DNA from: Bacillus sp. ISL-18
Lineage (GTDB): Bacteria > Bacillota > Bacilli > Bacillales > Cytobacillaceae
Direction: 5' to 3'
Length of the DNA: 64,000 bases
Assembly: GCF_018613415.1 (NCBI RefSeq)
Contig: NZ_JAGGQG010000029.1
Span: 1 to 64,000, forward strand
Of this stretch, positions 17,576-25,719 are shown piece after piece. The position numbers and the translations under genes are program-made. Numbering within the stretch: the stretch's first letter is position 1; each line of letters begins with the position of its first letter. The notes beneath the pieces were generated by a model. It was not told the DNA's origin, did not search any database, and saw nothing but the letters and a program-made list of their open reading frames with translations.

Positions 17576-17838
17576 AAACCAAAGACGAGGGAGTAAAACT
17601 GTTAAACGATCTCTTAGCGAATCCGGGATGGTGTAAGCCGGACAGATGCAGTCACAGCAAGTGGGCCTCAGAGGGCGAAGTGAAAGAATTTTTTTAGTAG
17701 CTTAGACGCAAAGCCAGCGTTATGGGGCTAAGGGTGTGAAAACACCCTGCAGAGTGGGTATGTATGATACATATCAAACAAGGTGGTACCGCAAGTTAAC
17801 ACTTGTCCTTGAATTTTATTTAAGGACAGGTGTTTTTT
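17576..17838 (+). ncRNA. T-box leader RNA (tRNA-sensing attenuator)
   Basis: The canonical T-box AAGGTGGTACCGC is at 17780-17792. It is followed by a terminator whose arms ACACTTGTCCTT and AAGGACAGGTGT end in a U-run. Stem I shows an AGTA loop-E element, an AGCGA bulge and a GGATGGTGTAAGCC terminal loop. Folding by eye pairs CTGT with ACAG and GAGG with CCTC, placing CAAGTGGG (17658-17665) in the specifier loop. GTG (Val) is my best reading, AAG (Lys) is possible, and AGT (Ser) or TGG (Trp) are disfavoured because the bulge base T predicts a tRNA with A73. Low charging of that tRNA should turn on the three genes that follow. Confidence 0.9.
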
Positions 17839-17879
17839 ATTTATTTATGGATCCAAATAACTGTAAAGGAGAAGGTGAA

Positions 17880-18221
17880 ATGGATGATAGATTCACGCTA
17901 TTTAACTTAAAAGTAGAGGTTGTGGCTACTAATAAACAAATGGTCTGCAGTCATAAGGAAGGTGACTATTTCTTGGTTATAGGGGAAAACTTGATTTTTC
18001 CGGAAACTAATTCATTTTCCATGTATGCATTAAGCGCTATTTTGCCACTACTGCCTGCAAAGCAGCGGGCATTACACGCTAATGACTGGATGTTGTCTGA
18101 TAGTCTCATTGCCTGCCCGGACCCAAACTGTGGTGCCAAATTTAAAATAACTCGTATCGGAACTCATGAATTTAGTCATGCTGTATGCACAATAGAACCC
18201 ATACATAAAGGAGATCAATAA
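17880..18221 (+). CDS. TIGR04076 family protein
   Basis: A 113-residue protein of a small conserved family without known biochemistry. Diagnostic features are VCSHKEGDYF near residue 22, the central YALSAILPLLPAKQR helix, and ACPDPNCGAKFKITRIG near the C-terminus. The start was set at ATG 17880 after AAAGGAGAAGGTG; the open frame extending to 17736 overlaps the T-box terminator and is not translated as such. It is the first gene after the leader, two bases from the aldo/keto reductase, so the two are co-translated. The cysteines suggest metal or redox chemistry, but this is a guess. Confidence 0.8.
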   Translation: MDDRFTLFNLKVEVVATNKQMVCSHKEGDYFLVIGENLIFPETNSFSMYALSAILPLLPAKQRALHANDWMLSDSLIACPDPNCGAKFKITRIGTHEFSHAVCTIEPIHKGDQ

Positions 18222-18223
18222 TA

Positions 18224-19270
18224 ATGGCAGAACGATTCGAATTAGCAAAAGATTATACAATTAATAGAGTGATCAACGGCTGTTGGCAATTATCAGAAGG
18301 TCATAGTTTAGAAACGAAATTGGATATGAAAGATGTCTTGAAGGCCTTCAATATGCTTGCTGACAAAGGATTTACGACATTTGATTGTGCAGATATCTAT
18401 ACAGGTACTGAAGAATTTCTAGGTGAATTTTTAACGGAGTTAAAAACAGGGAGTACCCATTCACCACATGATATCCAAGTTCATACCAAGTATGTACCGG
18501 ATATCAACTTGCTTCGTGAGGTCGATTACAGTTACACCGAAAAAATAATAGATAGAAGTCTCAAACGTCAAAAACGTGATGTATTGGATCTTGTTCAGTT
18601 TCATTGGTGGGATTACAATGTGCCCGGCTATGTTGAGACAGCGGGAGATCTATTGAAACTTAAAGAAAAAGGAAAGATCCGTAATATCGGCGTTACAAAC
18701 TTTGATACGAAGCATTTGGCCGAACTTGTTGATGCCGGTATCCCTATTGTGTCCTGTCAAAGTCAATACTCGGTTTTTGATAGACGTCCAGAAAAAGAGT
18801 TACTAGATTACTGTAAAAGCAAGGGGATTTCTCTGCTGTGCTATGGTACATTATCAGGAGGTATGATAGCGGAAAAATGGATTGGACAAACTTCTATTCA
18901 ACCAGAAACGCGCTCACATGTAAAATATTTTCAGGTAATTGAGGATACCTTAGGTTGGGATGACTATCAAGAATTATTGTTATTGCTGCAAGGAATCGCT
19001 ACTAAACATTCTGTCAAGGTTTCACAAATTGCAACAAAGTATATATTAAATCAGCAAGGTGTCGGAGCTTCCATTATTGGAGTTAGAAATAGCAGGCACG
19101 TTGAGTCAAATGCGCAAATATTTACATTCGAACTCGACAAGTCTGATATGGATGAGATAAAACAATTCTTAGATAAGTATCCAATAGTAGAGGGTGAACC
19201 TTTTGAGTTAGAGCGGACAATTGGTTCCAAATATCGTAATATTATGAAAATGAATTTAAACGAAGAATAA
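18224..19270 (+). CDS. Aldo/keto reductase
   Basis: A 348-residue NAD(P)H-dependent oxidoreductase with a TIM-barrel fold. The catalytic tetrad is visible: Asp and Tyr in FDCADIYTG, Lys in VHTKYV, His in LVQFHWWD. The substrate loop and the C-terminal GVGASIIGVRNSRHVESN cofactor segment are also typical. Start ATG follows AAGGAGATCAATAATA. It sits in a T-box operon between a TIGR04076 protein and an NhaC-type transporter, so its substrate is likely an amino-acid-derived aldehyde or keto compound. That is inference; sequence alone does not name it. Confidence 0.85.
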   Translation: MAERFELAKDYTINRVINGCWQLSEGHSLETKLDMKDVLKAFNMLADKGFTTFDCADIYTGTEEFLGEFLTELKTGSTHSPHDIQVHTKYVPDINLLREVDYSYTEKIIDRSLKRQKRDVLDLVQFHWWDYNVPGYVETAGDLLKLKEKGKIRNIGVTNFDTKHLAELVDAGIPIVSCQSQYSVFDRRPEKELLDYCKSKGISLLCYGTLSGGMIAEKWIGQTSIQPETRSHVKYFQVIEDTLGWDDYQELLLLLQGIATKHSVKVSQIATKYILNQQGVGASIIGVRNSRHVESNAQIFTFELDKSDMDEIKQFLDKYPIVEGEPFELERTIGSKYRNIMKMNLNEE

Positions 19271-19330
19271 ATATCTCAGATTTCCAAAATCACCAGAGTA
19301 AAAGTTTACTATTAAAAGGGGGGGTTTTAT

Positions 19331-20800
19331 ATGGATAAAAAACTTGAATTTAGAGGTGGCTGGGGAGTTGCGTTTATTCCAGTTGTGATTTTTCTGTTCT
19401 TCTGCATATTGTATTTTATCGTTTTTAAAGCATTTGAAATGTATGCTCTTGCAATGGGCGCTTTCGTAGCACTGATGGTCGGTGCCATTTTTGCCAAAAA
19501 GGGCAACTACGATCGATACTGGGATTCAGTCTATGCAGGTGTAAAGGAGGCCGTCCCGATTTTAATCCTTCTGTTCGTCATCGGGATGTTCTCGGAATTG
19601 ATAAAATCTACAAACATTTCGTCAGGTTTCGTATGGCTTGCAAACCTCTTGGGCGTGGATGGAGGATTATTCACGGCGTTTACATTCCTGGCAGTTTGTA
19701 TGATTTCGACTGCCACCGGGTCATCGATTGGAACAATGTTTACCTGCTTCCCTATTTTCTACCCGGCTGGGGTATTGTTGGGAAGCGATCCTGCCGTTCT
19801 TGCAGGTGCACTCGTCAGTGCTTCTATTTTTGGTGATAACTTAGCACCGATATCGGATACCACCATCATCTCTGCAGGAACTCAAGAATATACAAAAAAA
19901 GAAGGCTTTGCTGAAGTGGGCGGCTGTGTTGCCAGCCGGTTGAAATACTCCTTGGTCGCAGGTACTATCTCTTTTGTTCTGTTCTGGATGCTCGGCGGCG
20001 GCGGCACGGTAGGTGATGGCGCTTCGGAAATCCTTGCCAAGAACATGAATCCAAACTCACTAGTTATGCTGGTTCCAGTCTTCGTCATGTTAATTATCGC
20101 TATCAAAACCCGGAATATCTATAAAGCTATAACTATAGGGATTATTTTAGGAACAATAACAGGCCTGGCGTTTCACCTTCTAACGTTCGACAATGTTATC
20201 TCCGTTAAGGATGGTGCACCGAAAGGTTTCCTAACGGGCGGCATCAGCAGCATGATGGCAACGGTTACGCTGGTTATTTCTGTCTATGGAATAATGGGTG
20301 TGCTTAACGGTGCCGGAGTGCTTGAAAAAGTGACAAATGGCATACTTAACAGCAAAATGGGTAAGACAGTCCGCGGTGCAGAAATTGCTATGATGCTTGG
20401 TATTTCGTTTACAACTTTGCTCTTCGGTGGTGTGACTAGTGCATCAATGACGACATTTGGAAAAGTACAGAATGAGATTGGAAAACGTGTAGGATTGCAT
20501 CCATACCGACGTGCCTATCTATTGGATGGTTTCGCTAATGCTATTGTACTGGTTATACCTTTTTTAAGTGTTTTTGTATTCCTAGGTGCGTTGCTGTCGA
20601 AAGGATATGATTTTGTTAAACCGCTTTTACTAACACAGGTCTCAAGCGGTATGATTTATTGCATGGTACTGTTTTTGGTGCTATTATCCTCGGTCATAAC
20701 GGGATGGGGCCGTGAATATGAGGGCTCTGAAGGGAAAGTAGTTAGAAATCCTCAAGAATTAGCAAAACAAGGTACCAAGTCCGTCTCTCATAATATATAA
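19331..20800 (+). CDS. NhaC-family transporter under T-box control
   Basis: A 489-residue membrane protein with about 12 helices. The NhaC family core is present: FGDNLAPISDTT at about residues 167-178, ATGSSIGTMFTC earlier, and GGVTSASMTTFGK. Family members exchange Na+ for H+ or move organic acids, and some T-box-controlled paralogues in Bacillales are predicted amino-acid transporters. I therefore read it as import of the amino acid sensed by the leader, or of a precursor. The start follows AAGGGGGGGTTTTAT. It ends at a very long palindrome. Confidence 0.85.
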   Translation: MDKKLEFRGGWGVAFIPVVIFLFFCILYFIVFKAFEMYALAMGAFVALMVGAIFAKKGNYDRYWDSVYAGVKEAVPILILLFVIGMFSELIKSTNISSGFVWLANLLGVDGGLFTAFTFLAVCMISTATGSSIGTMFTCFPIFYPAGVLLGSDPAVLAGALVSASIFGDNLAPISDTTIISAGTQEYTKKEGFAEVGGCVASRLKYSLVAGTISFVLFWMLGGGGTVGDGASEILAKNMNPNSLVMLVPVFVMLIIAIKTRNIYKAITIGIILGTITGLAFHLLTFDNVISVKDGAPKGFLTGGISSMMATVTLVISVYGIMGVLNGAGVLEKVTNGILNSKMGKTVRGAEIAMMLGISFTTLLFGGVTSASMTTFGKVQNEIGKRVGLHPYRRAYLLDGFANAIVLVIPFLSVFVFLGALLSKGYDFVKPLLLTQVSSGMIYCMVLFLVLLSSVITGWGREYEGSEGKVVRNPQELAKQGTKSVSHNI

Positions 20801-20805
20801 TGGCC

Positions 20806-20876
20806 AGTGCCTGTCACTCCCCGAAAATAGTTGAATTCTTATCAACTATTTTCGGTGGTGACAGGCACTATTTTTT
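20806..20876 (+). terminator. 64-base composite palindrome and terminator (GTGACAGGCAC repeat type)
   Basis: The outer arms AGTGCCTGTCAC/GTGACAGGCACT and inner arms CCGAAAATAGTTGA/TCAACTATTTTCGG pair perfectly around ATTCTTA, followed by TATTTTTTT. The ACAGG core recalls the hairpins at 6432 and 8989. Confidence 0.8.
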
Positions 20877-20961
20877 TGATTAGGAAAAAAATTAACAAGC
20901 TGAAACCTGAACGATTTGTCTATACCTTTTTCCTAAATTACCTCAACTTCCCTATTTTCCT

Positions 20962-20990
20962 TTGCACTTTTTATTTGATAATATTAAAAT
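20962..20990 (+). promoter_or_regulatory. Sigma-A promoter upstream of the dus leader
   Basis: TTGCAC, exactly 17 bases, TAAAAT. Transcription would begin near 20997, leaving a leader of about 125 bases before the dihydrouridine synthase start. Confidence 0.6.
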
Positions 20991-21007
20991 GTATATTTAC
21001 TATAGCT

Positions 21008-21070
21008 TGATAAAAGTGCTTAAGCACGTATCAGGGTAGAAGAAGCAGGGGAATCCTTGCTTTTTATTTT
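21008..21070 (+). promoter_or_regulatory. Two-hairpin leader with terminator before dus (possible attenuator)
   Basis: Hairpin 1 (21008-21033): TGATA..GTGC-TTAA-GCAC..TATCA. Hairpin 2 (21043-21062): AAGCAGGG-GAAT-CCTTGCTT (one G-U pair), directly followed by TTTATTTT, an intrinsic terminator between promoter and gene. TGCTT at 21017-21021 in hairpin 1 is complementary to AAGCA at 21043-21047, so exclusive folds are possible. It matches no riboswitch class I know. Confidence 0.45.
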
Positions 21071-21121
21071 GGGGAACAAGGCTTGCACAGATATCCCATA
21101 ATGAGAGGATTTGAATTCGAA

Positions 21122-22099
21122 ATGATAGATAATTTTTGGCGTGATCTACCACGACCATTTTTTATACTGGCACCAATGGAAGAAGTGACAGATGTTGTTT
21201 TTCGACACGTAGTAAGCGAGGCAGCCAGACCTGATGTGTTTTTTACAGAGTTTACAAATACGGAGAGTTATTGTCACCCAGAGGGAAAACAAAGTGTGAA
21301 GGGACGTTTGACTTTTACGGAAGATGAACAACCGATAGTAGCCCATATATGGGGAGATAAGCCTGAATATTTTCGGCAAATGAGTATTGGTATGGCGGAA
21401 CTTGGGTTTCGAGGTATAGATATCAATATGGGTTGTCCCGTACCTAATGTGACACAACACGGAAAGGGAAGCGGCCTTATCCTTCGTCCAGAAGTTGCAG
21501 CAGAATTAATTCAAGCAGCAAAAGCAGGAGGATTGCCCGTAAGTGTAAAGACAAGGCTTGGTTTCACAGAGGTAGACGAATGGCGCGACTGGCTTACACA
21601 CATATTGAAACAGGATATTGCTAATCTTTCCATTCATCTGCGGACAAGAAAGGAAATGAGCAAAGTAGATGCTCATTGGGAACTAATCCCGGAAATTAAG
21701 AAACTTCGAGACCAGGTGGCACCGGATACACTCTTGACAATCAATGGGGATATTCCTGACCGTCAAACTGGCTTGAAGCTTGCGCATCAATACGGTATTG
21801 ATGGGGTTATGATTGGACGTGGTATTTTCCATAATCCTTTTGCCTTTGAAAAAGAACCGAAAGATCATAGCAGTAAGGAATTACTTGATCTCTTAAGATT
21901 GCATTTAGATCTCCATGATCAATATTCAAGTTTAGGGCTGCGTCCGTACACTGCTCTTCATCGCTTTTTTAAGATATATGTCAAAGGGTTTCGAGGGGCA
22001 AGTGAATTAAGAAATCAATTAATGAACACAAAGTCAACAGATGAAGTGCGTGCATTGCTTGATAACTTTTCAAATAATCTTGAGGGAATCGGCGAATAA
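21122..22099 (+). CDS. tRNA-dihydrouridine synthase
   Basis: An FMN enzyme that reduces uridine to dihydrouridine in tRNA D- or variable loops. The 325 residues show APMEEVTDVVFR at the N-terminus, the catalytic cysteine in INMGCPVPNV, phosphate-binding GIDGVMIGRG and VSVKTRLGF. The start was taken at ATG 21122 because GAGAGGA lies 11 bases upstream; ATG 21101 and the longer frame from 21083 lack a ribosome site. It is transcribed alone behind an attenuator-like leader. Bacillales usually have one to three Dus proteins; the tRNA position cannot be told. Confidence 0.88.
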   Translation: MIDNFWRDLPRPFFILAPMEEVTDVVFRHVVSEAARPDVFFTEFTNTESYCHPEGKQSVKGRLTFTEDEQPIVAHIWGDKPEYFRQMSIGMAELGFRGIDINMGCPVPNVTQHGKGSGLILRPEVAAELIQAAKAGGLPVSVKTRLGFTEVDEWRDWLTHILKQDIANLSIHLRTRKEMSKVDAHWELIPEIKKLRDQVAPDTLLTINGDIPDRQTGLKLAHQYGIDGVMIGRGIFHNPFAFEKEPKDHSSKELLDLLRLHLDLHDQYSSLGLRPYTALHRFFKIYVKGFRGASELRNQLMNTKSTDEVRALLDNFSNNLEGIGE

Positions 22100-22173
22100 T
22101 AGCACAATTTAATGGAAGGTCTCCTATTATTACTAGTGACTACTCCTGATAAAAAAGTTCAATAAGTAAAAGA

Positions 22174-22216
22174 GCCTGTATCGTAGATTACCAAGAAATC
22201 GTCGGCGATACAGGCC
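22174..22216. terminator. Hairpin after dus
   Basis: GCCTGTATCG and CGATACAGGC pair perfectly around a 22-base loop. The tail ATTTGTATT is only weakly U-rich. Confidence 0.6.
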
Positions 22217-22651
22217 ATTTGTATTAACGTTTATTTTAATGATTTACCACTATGTTCACATAATTGTAGAAAAGCTTTTGAAAAGACTAAATTTATATGA
22301 AATCTAATGTGATATTATTTTATCGGGAGGAGGTAACAAAATGGAAGCATGACAATAAAAATTATTAATTTTTAAATTATGGAGTTTCTTTTCTTCAACA
22401 TTTTCCCCATTAAAACCATGATTTCATGAAGCCCTCGAAGAATATATACAACATTTAATGATGTAAACGTTTAACCCTCTTATTGAACTTTCACGTATTT
22501 CTCTTTTAACATCCATTTCTTCCGTGTTATTCCAAGAAAATTGTTTAATAAAAAAATAGACTTGAAAGGATAGGTAAACCAAATAATATAAGTTTCTTAA
22601 GACTAGTTATTTCTGATAAGTTCAATTAGATCTGAAGGAGGAAAATTAATA
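22217..22651. other. Intergenic stretch with gene remnants
   Basis: No intact gene. A strong ribosome site GGGAGGAGGTAACAAA (22324-22339) precedes a reading frame of three codons only (ATG GAA GCA TGA), as if a gene start survived without its body. A possible degraded minus-strand frame lies at 22372-22516. Confidence 0.45.
22372..22516 (-). pseudogene. Possible frameshifted fragment of a small gene
   Basis: Read on the minus strand, MDVKREIRESSIRGLN continues after a one-base shift as LRGLHEIMVLMGKMLKKRNSII before a TAA. The amphipathic, Lys/Glu-rich content looks protein-like, but no family was recognised. Chance is quite possible. Confidence 0.2.
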
Positions 22652-22984
22652 ATGGGCCACGATATATCAGGATTCAATAAAGCAGGAGAAGAAATTGCTT
22701 ATGCTCGTTTTAGCATGGGGAATTATAATGCTACCATACTGTATAATGTGCTTGATGCAAATAATTACTATGCAGGAGTTAGTGGATCAGGCGGCAGTAC
22801 TACTTTCTCCATACAACAAATTGAAAAGGCTATGAATGCCTACAAGCAATTCTGTAAAAAAGGTGATTTTTCTCTGGCAAGAAGGGAGTTCTTTCCTTGG
22901 GACCAAAAACAAATCCAGGATTTTATCCAAAATTGTTTAGCAACAGCAAAAATAGAAGGGAGTGTAAGAGTGTATTTTGGCTAA
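22652..22984 (+). CDS. Conserved hypothetical protein, 110 residues
   Basis: The start follows GAAGGAGGAAAATTAATA. The protein begins MGHDISGFNKAGEEIAYARFSMGNYN, has a glycine-rich turn (AGVSGSGGSTTFSIQQIEKAM) and ends EGSVRVYFG. No signal peptide or membrane segment. I recognise the general pattern from hypothetical proteins of Bacillus and other bacteria but know of no assigned function. Neighbours are unrelated, and it appears monocistronic. The two halves look like a beta-rich N-terminus and a helical C-terminus. Confidence 0.7.
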   Translation: MGHDISGFNKAGEEIAYARFSMGNYNATILYNVLDANNYYAGVSGSGGSTTFSIQQIEKAMNAYKQFCKKGDFSLARREFFPWDQKQIQDFIQNCLATAKIEGSVRVYFG

Positions 22985-23299
22985 TGTTTTAAGACGTTTT
23001 CTGTAAATCCTTCCATTTCACTGCGTATCCATACACCTCTATAGAAGCAATTACCTTCCTATTATAACCATTTGCCTTCCATTTCCAGATCATCTTAAGA
23101 ATTTCCTTTTATCCTTAAAAAAACCCCCTATTAAATTTAAACATTTATTATTTATCGACAAACTGAAGGAGGTATAAGAAAATAGTAGATGAGGTAATCC
23201 AAAAAGAACCATTTCTGAAAAGTAGGCGAATTCTCTCGGGGCAAATGAAGTAATCTAAAAAAGGTAGTTCTAATCCTATTATACAAAGAGGGTTTTAGT
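22985..23299. other. Intergenic stretch before DUF4256
   Basis: No intact gene. A strong ribosome site AAGGAGGT (23167-23174) is followed after seven bases by a 23-codon frame (23182-23253) reading VDEVIQKEPFLKSRRILSGQMK after an ATA codon. This may be a small gene whose start codon mutated, or a remnant. No promoter or terminator was identified. Confidence 0.35.
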
Positions 23300-23869
23300 A
23301 TGGAAAATGATAAAAGGAAGTTGTCACCAGAACAACATGAAGAAATACTCAAAACATTAAAAGTCCGTTTTGAGAAAAACATGAATCGCCATAATGGACT
23401 CGAATGGGCTAAAGTACAAACAAAGCTAGAAACGAATACTGAAAAACTGTGGTCGCTTAATGAAATGGAAAGAACTGGCGGTGAACCGGATGTTGTTGCA
23501 TATGATATAAAGGCAGACGAATACATTTTTTATGATTGTGCAGCAGAAAGTCCTAAAGGACGCAGGAGTCTGTGTTACGATCGTGAAGCGCTCGAGTCGA
23601 GGAAAGAACACAAACCAAAAAACAGCGCTATTGATATGGCTGCTGACATGGGTATTGAGATTTTAACGGAAGAACAATACCGAGAACTGCAGAAACTTGG
23701 AAATTTCGATACTAAAACATCGAGCTGGGTGAAAACACCTGCTAATATTAGAAAACTTGGCGGGGCCATCTTTTGTGACCGCCGCTACGACACTGTCTTT
23801 AAGTACCACAATGGAGCAGAATCCTACTATGCTGCCAGGGGCTTCCGTGGCTCGCTAAGTGTCATTTGA
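23300..23869 (+). CDS. DUF4256 family protein
   Basis: A 189-residue soluble protein. It shows the DUF4256 core: LEWAKVQTKLE at about 35-45, NEMERTGGEPDVV, FYDCAAESPKGRRSLCYDREAL, and a C-terminal GGAIFCDRRYDTVFKYHNGAESYYAARGFRG region. The domain covers the whole protein. No function is known for the family. It is free-standing with its own ribosome site (AGAGGGTTTTAGT) and a strong terminator. Confidence 0.88.
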   Translation: MENDKRKLSPEQHEEILKTLKVRFEKNMNRHNGLEWAKVQTKLETNTEKLWSLNEMERTGGEPDVVAYDIKADEYIFYDCAAESPKGRRSLCYDREALESRKEHKPKNSAIDMAADMGIEILTEEQYRELQKLGNFDTKTSSWVKTPANIRKLGGAIFCDRRYDTVFKYHNGAESYYAARGFRGSLSVI

Positions 23870-23910
23870 GGAAAAAGGTTTAATACAAATGGTTTTTAGT
23901 AATCTGTAAA

Positions 23911-23957
23911 AAAAAAACTGACTCCACCCATTTTTTGATGGTAGAGTCAGTTTTTTC
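23911..23957. terminator. Bidirectional terminator after DUF4256
   Basis: AAAAAACTGACTC and GAGTCAGTTTTTT pair, enclosing CACC..GGTA. It is shared by the convergent minus-strand MFS gene. Confidence 0.85.
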
Positions 23958-24049
23958 TTTCTTTAATTAAAAAGCTGAGGCCCAGCCAGCGTCGGTTACT
24001 ATAACCATTAAATTTTCTACATATACTTTATTTTACTCACTTCGAAAAT

Positions 24050-25525
24050 TCAACTTTCTTCAGCAGGCTGCGTATTGTGGTGCTGTTCTATTATGGTCTT
24101 CTCTTGCTTAGGAGCTCCCTTTCTAGGCATTAATAAAGTCAAAAGGAAGGCGATGATGACCAAAATGACCGTGAAAATGTAGGCATCACTTGTGCCAAGT
24201 ATAGAAGATTCCATCATTAGCTGAGATTTAGACAGCCCTTTACCAGAAAGAATGAGCTCAGTAGCATGACTTTTCGCTCTGGTTGTCATAATGGTGATCA
24301 CCAGTGCAATTCCAATCGAACCCGCTACCTGGCGGACGGTGTTAGAAACAGCTGAACCGTGGGAATGCAGGTGTTTCGGAAGAGCATTTAGTCCTGCGGT
24401 TGTAATCGGCATCGTAATGAAAGACATACCAATTCGCAAGATGATAGTTCGAATTAGCAAATAACTATAACTAGTCGTTTCACTTAAATCGGTAACTCCC
24501 CATGAGGCCGCGATAATAAAGAGTAACCCGATTATTGCTAGCGGTTTTACCCCGAATTTATCGAATAACCTGCCGGTGATCGGAGACATGATTGCATTAA
24601 TGAGAGCACCAGGCAGTAATAGCAGTCCCGTTTCAAGAACGGTATATCCTCTACTTGTTTGCAAGTAGATAGGCAATAAGATCATATCCGCATACATGAC
24701 CATCGTCACCAAAATATTAACAATGGTGGTCATGGTGAACATTCTGATTCTGAAGACTCGGATATTTAACAATGGATTCTTCGAAGCCAGCTGCCGCCAG
24801 CAAAAGAGTATTAAAAATAATATACCTGCTGTTATGCAGCCCAAAACCAAAACACTTCCCCAGCCTTTGTCGCCTGCAATGCTGAATCCATAAAGCAATG
24901 CACCAAACCCTGCAGTAGACATAATAATACTGGTGATATCGAGATTTGGTTTAGAGGTTTCCGATACATTTACTAGATATTTTAAGGATAAAGCAATCAC
25001 GATGGCGACCAGAGGGAACATGCCAATAAATAACCACCGCCATGAAAAGTGTTCAATAATGAATCCAGCTAAAGTCGGACCAATTGCTGGTGCAAAAATC
25101 ATTACAAGTCCGAGCATTCCCATTGCCGTGCCCCGTTTTTCTTCGGGAAACACTGTAAGAGTAACGGTCATTAATAGAGGCATAATGATACCTGCTCCGG
25201 CAGCCTGAATTAGCCTTCCAGTTAATAAAAGAGCAAAGTTCGGGGCGATGGCGTTGATGAAGGTCCCCACAAGCAATAAAACCATTGAGCTAATAAAAAG
25301 CTGCCGAGTGGTAAAACGCTGCATTAAAAAGGCTGTTACCGGGATTAAGATTCCATTTACGAGCATAAAACCAGTTGACAGCCATTGAATGGTAGTGGCT
25401 GAGACCTCAAATTCCTTCATCAAATCAGGCAATACCACATTTAAAATCGTATGATTTAACACGGATAAAAATGAGCCTAACAATAAGACGAAAATTAGAG
25501 GCCCTTTTTTTATTGGTTTATTCAT
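24050..25525 (-). CDS. DHA2-family multidrug MFS transporter
   Basis: A 491-residue proton antiporter with about 14 helices, of the EmrB/QacA (DHA2) group. Signatures are LNVVLPDLMKEF after helix 1, GRLIQAAGAGIIMPL (motif C-like region), and MGMLGLVMIFAPAIGPTLAGF. It would export hydrophobic cations or antibiotics; LmrB-type lincomycin exporters are close in pattern. It diverges from the TetR gene at 25720, with a perfect TetR-like operator between them. The start follows GGGAAAGGA. Confidence 0.88.
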   Translation of the reverse strand: MNKPIKKGPLIFVLLLGSFLSVLNHTILNVVLPDLMKEFEVSATTIQWLSTGFMLVNGILIPVTAFLMQRFTTRQLFISSMVLLLVGTFINAIAPNFALLLTGRLIQAAGAGIIMPLLMTVTLTVFPEEKRGTAMGMLGLVMIFAPAIGPTLAGFIIEHFSWRWLFIGMFPLVAIVIALSLKYLVNVSETSKPNLDITSIIMSTAGFGALLYGFSIAGDKGWGSVLVLGCITAGILFLILFCWRQLASKNPLLNIRVFRIRMFTMTTIVNILVTMVMYADMILLPIYLQTSRGYTVLETGLLLLPGALINAIMSPITGRLFDKFGVKPLAIIGLLFIIAASWGVTDLSETTSYSYLLIRTIILRIGMSFITMPITTAGLNALPKHLHSHGSAVSNTVRQVAGSIGIALVITIMTTRAKSHATELILSGKGLSKSQLMMESSILGTSDAYIFTVILVIIAFLLTLLMPRKGAPKQEKTIIEQHHNTQPAEES

Positions 25526-25577
25526 GAATGATTAAATTCCTTTCCCATTTGTTATTTAATTGACATGTTGTCGTTTA

Positions 25578-25594
25578 ATTGATAGTGTATCAAT
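25578..25594. promoter_or_regulatory. TetR-type operator between DHA2 transporter and tetR
   Basis: ATTGATA-GTG-TATCAAT is a perfect palindrome with 7-base arms. Each arm contains TTGATA, which can be the -35 element of the diverging promoters, so one bound repressor could shut both. Confidence 0.65.
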
Positions 25595-25719
25595 AAATTA
25601 AATACTACCATGAGAATAGTGGTAAAACCATAAACACTTTTTGATTAAATGTAAACTAATCAACATTCTATAATGTGTTTGTCGATAAAGTTGGAAATTA
25701 TAGACGAAGGACTGATAAG

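Noticed and set aside
17736..17879. Upstream extension of the TIGR04076 reading frame
   Set aside because: It runs through the T-box and terminator; a much better ATG with a ribosome site is at 17880.
22461..22475. TGTAAACGTTTA as a cre site
   Set aside because: The second half of the motif fails; there is no catabolic gene beside it.
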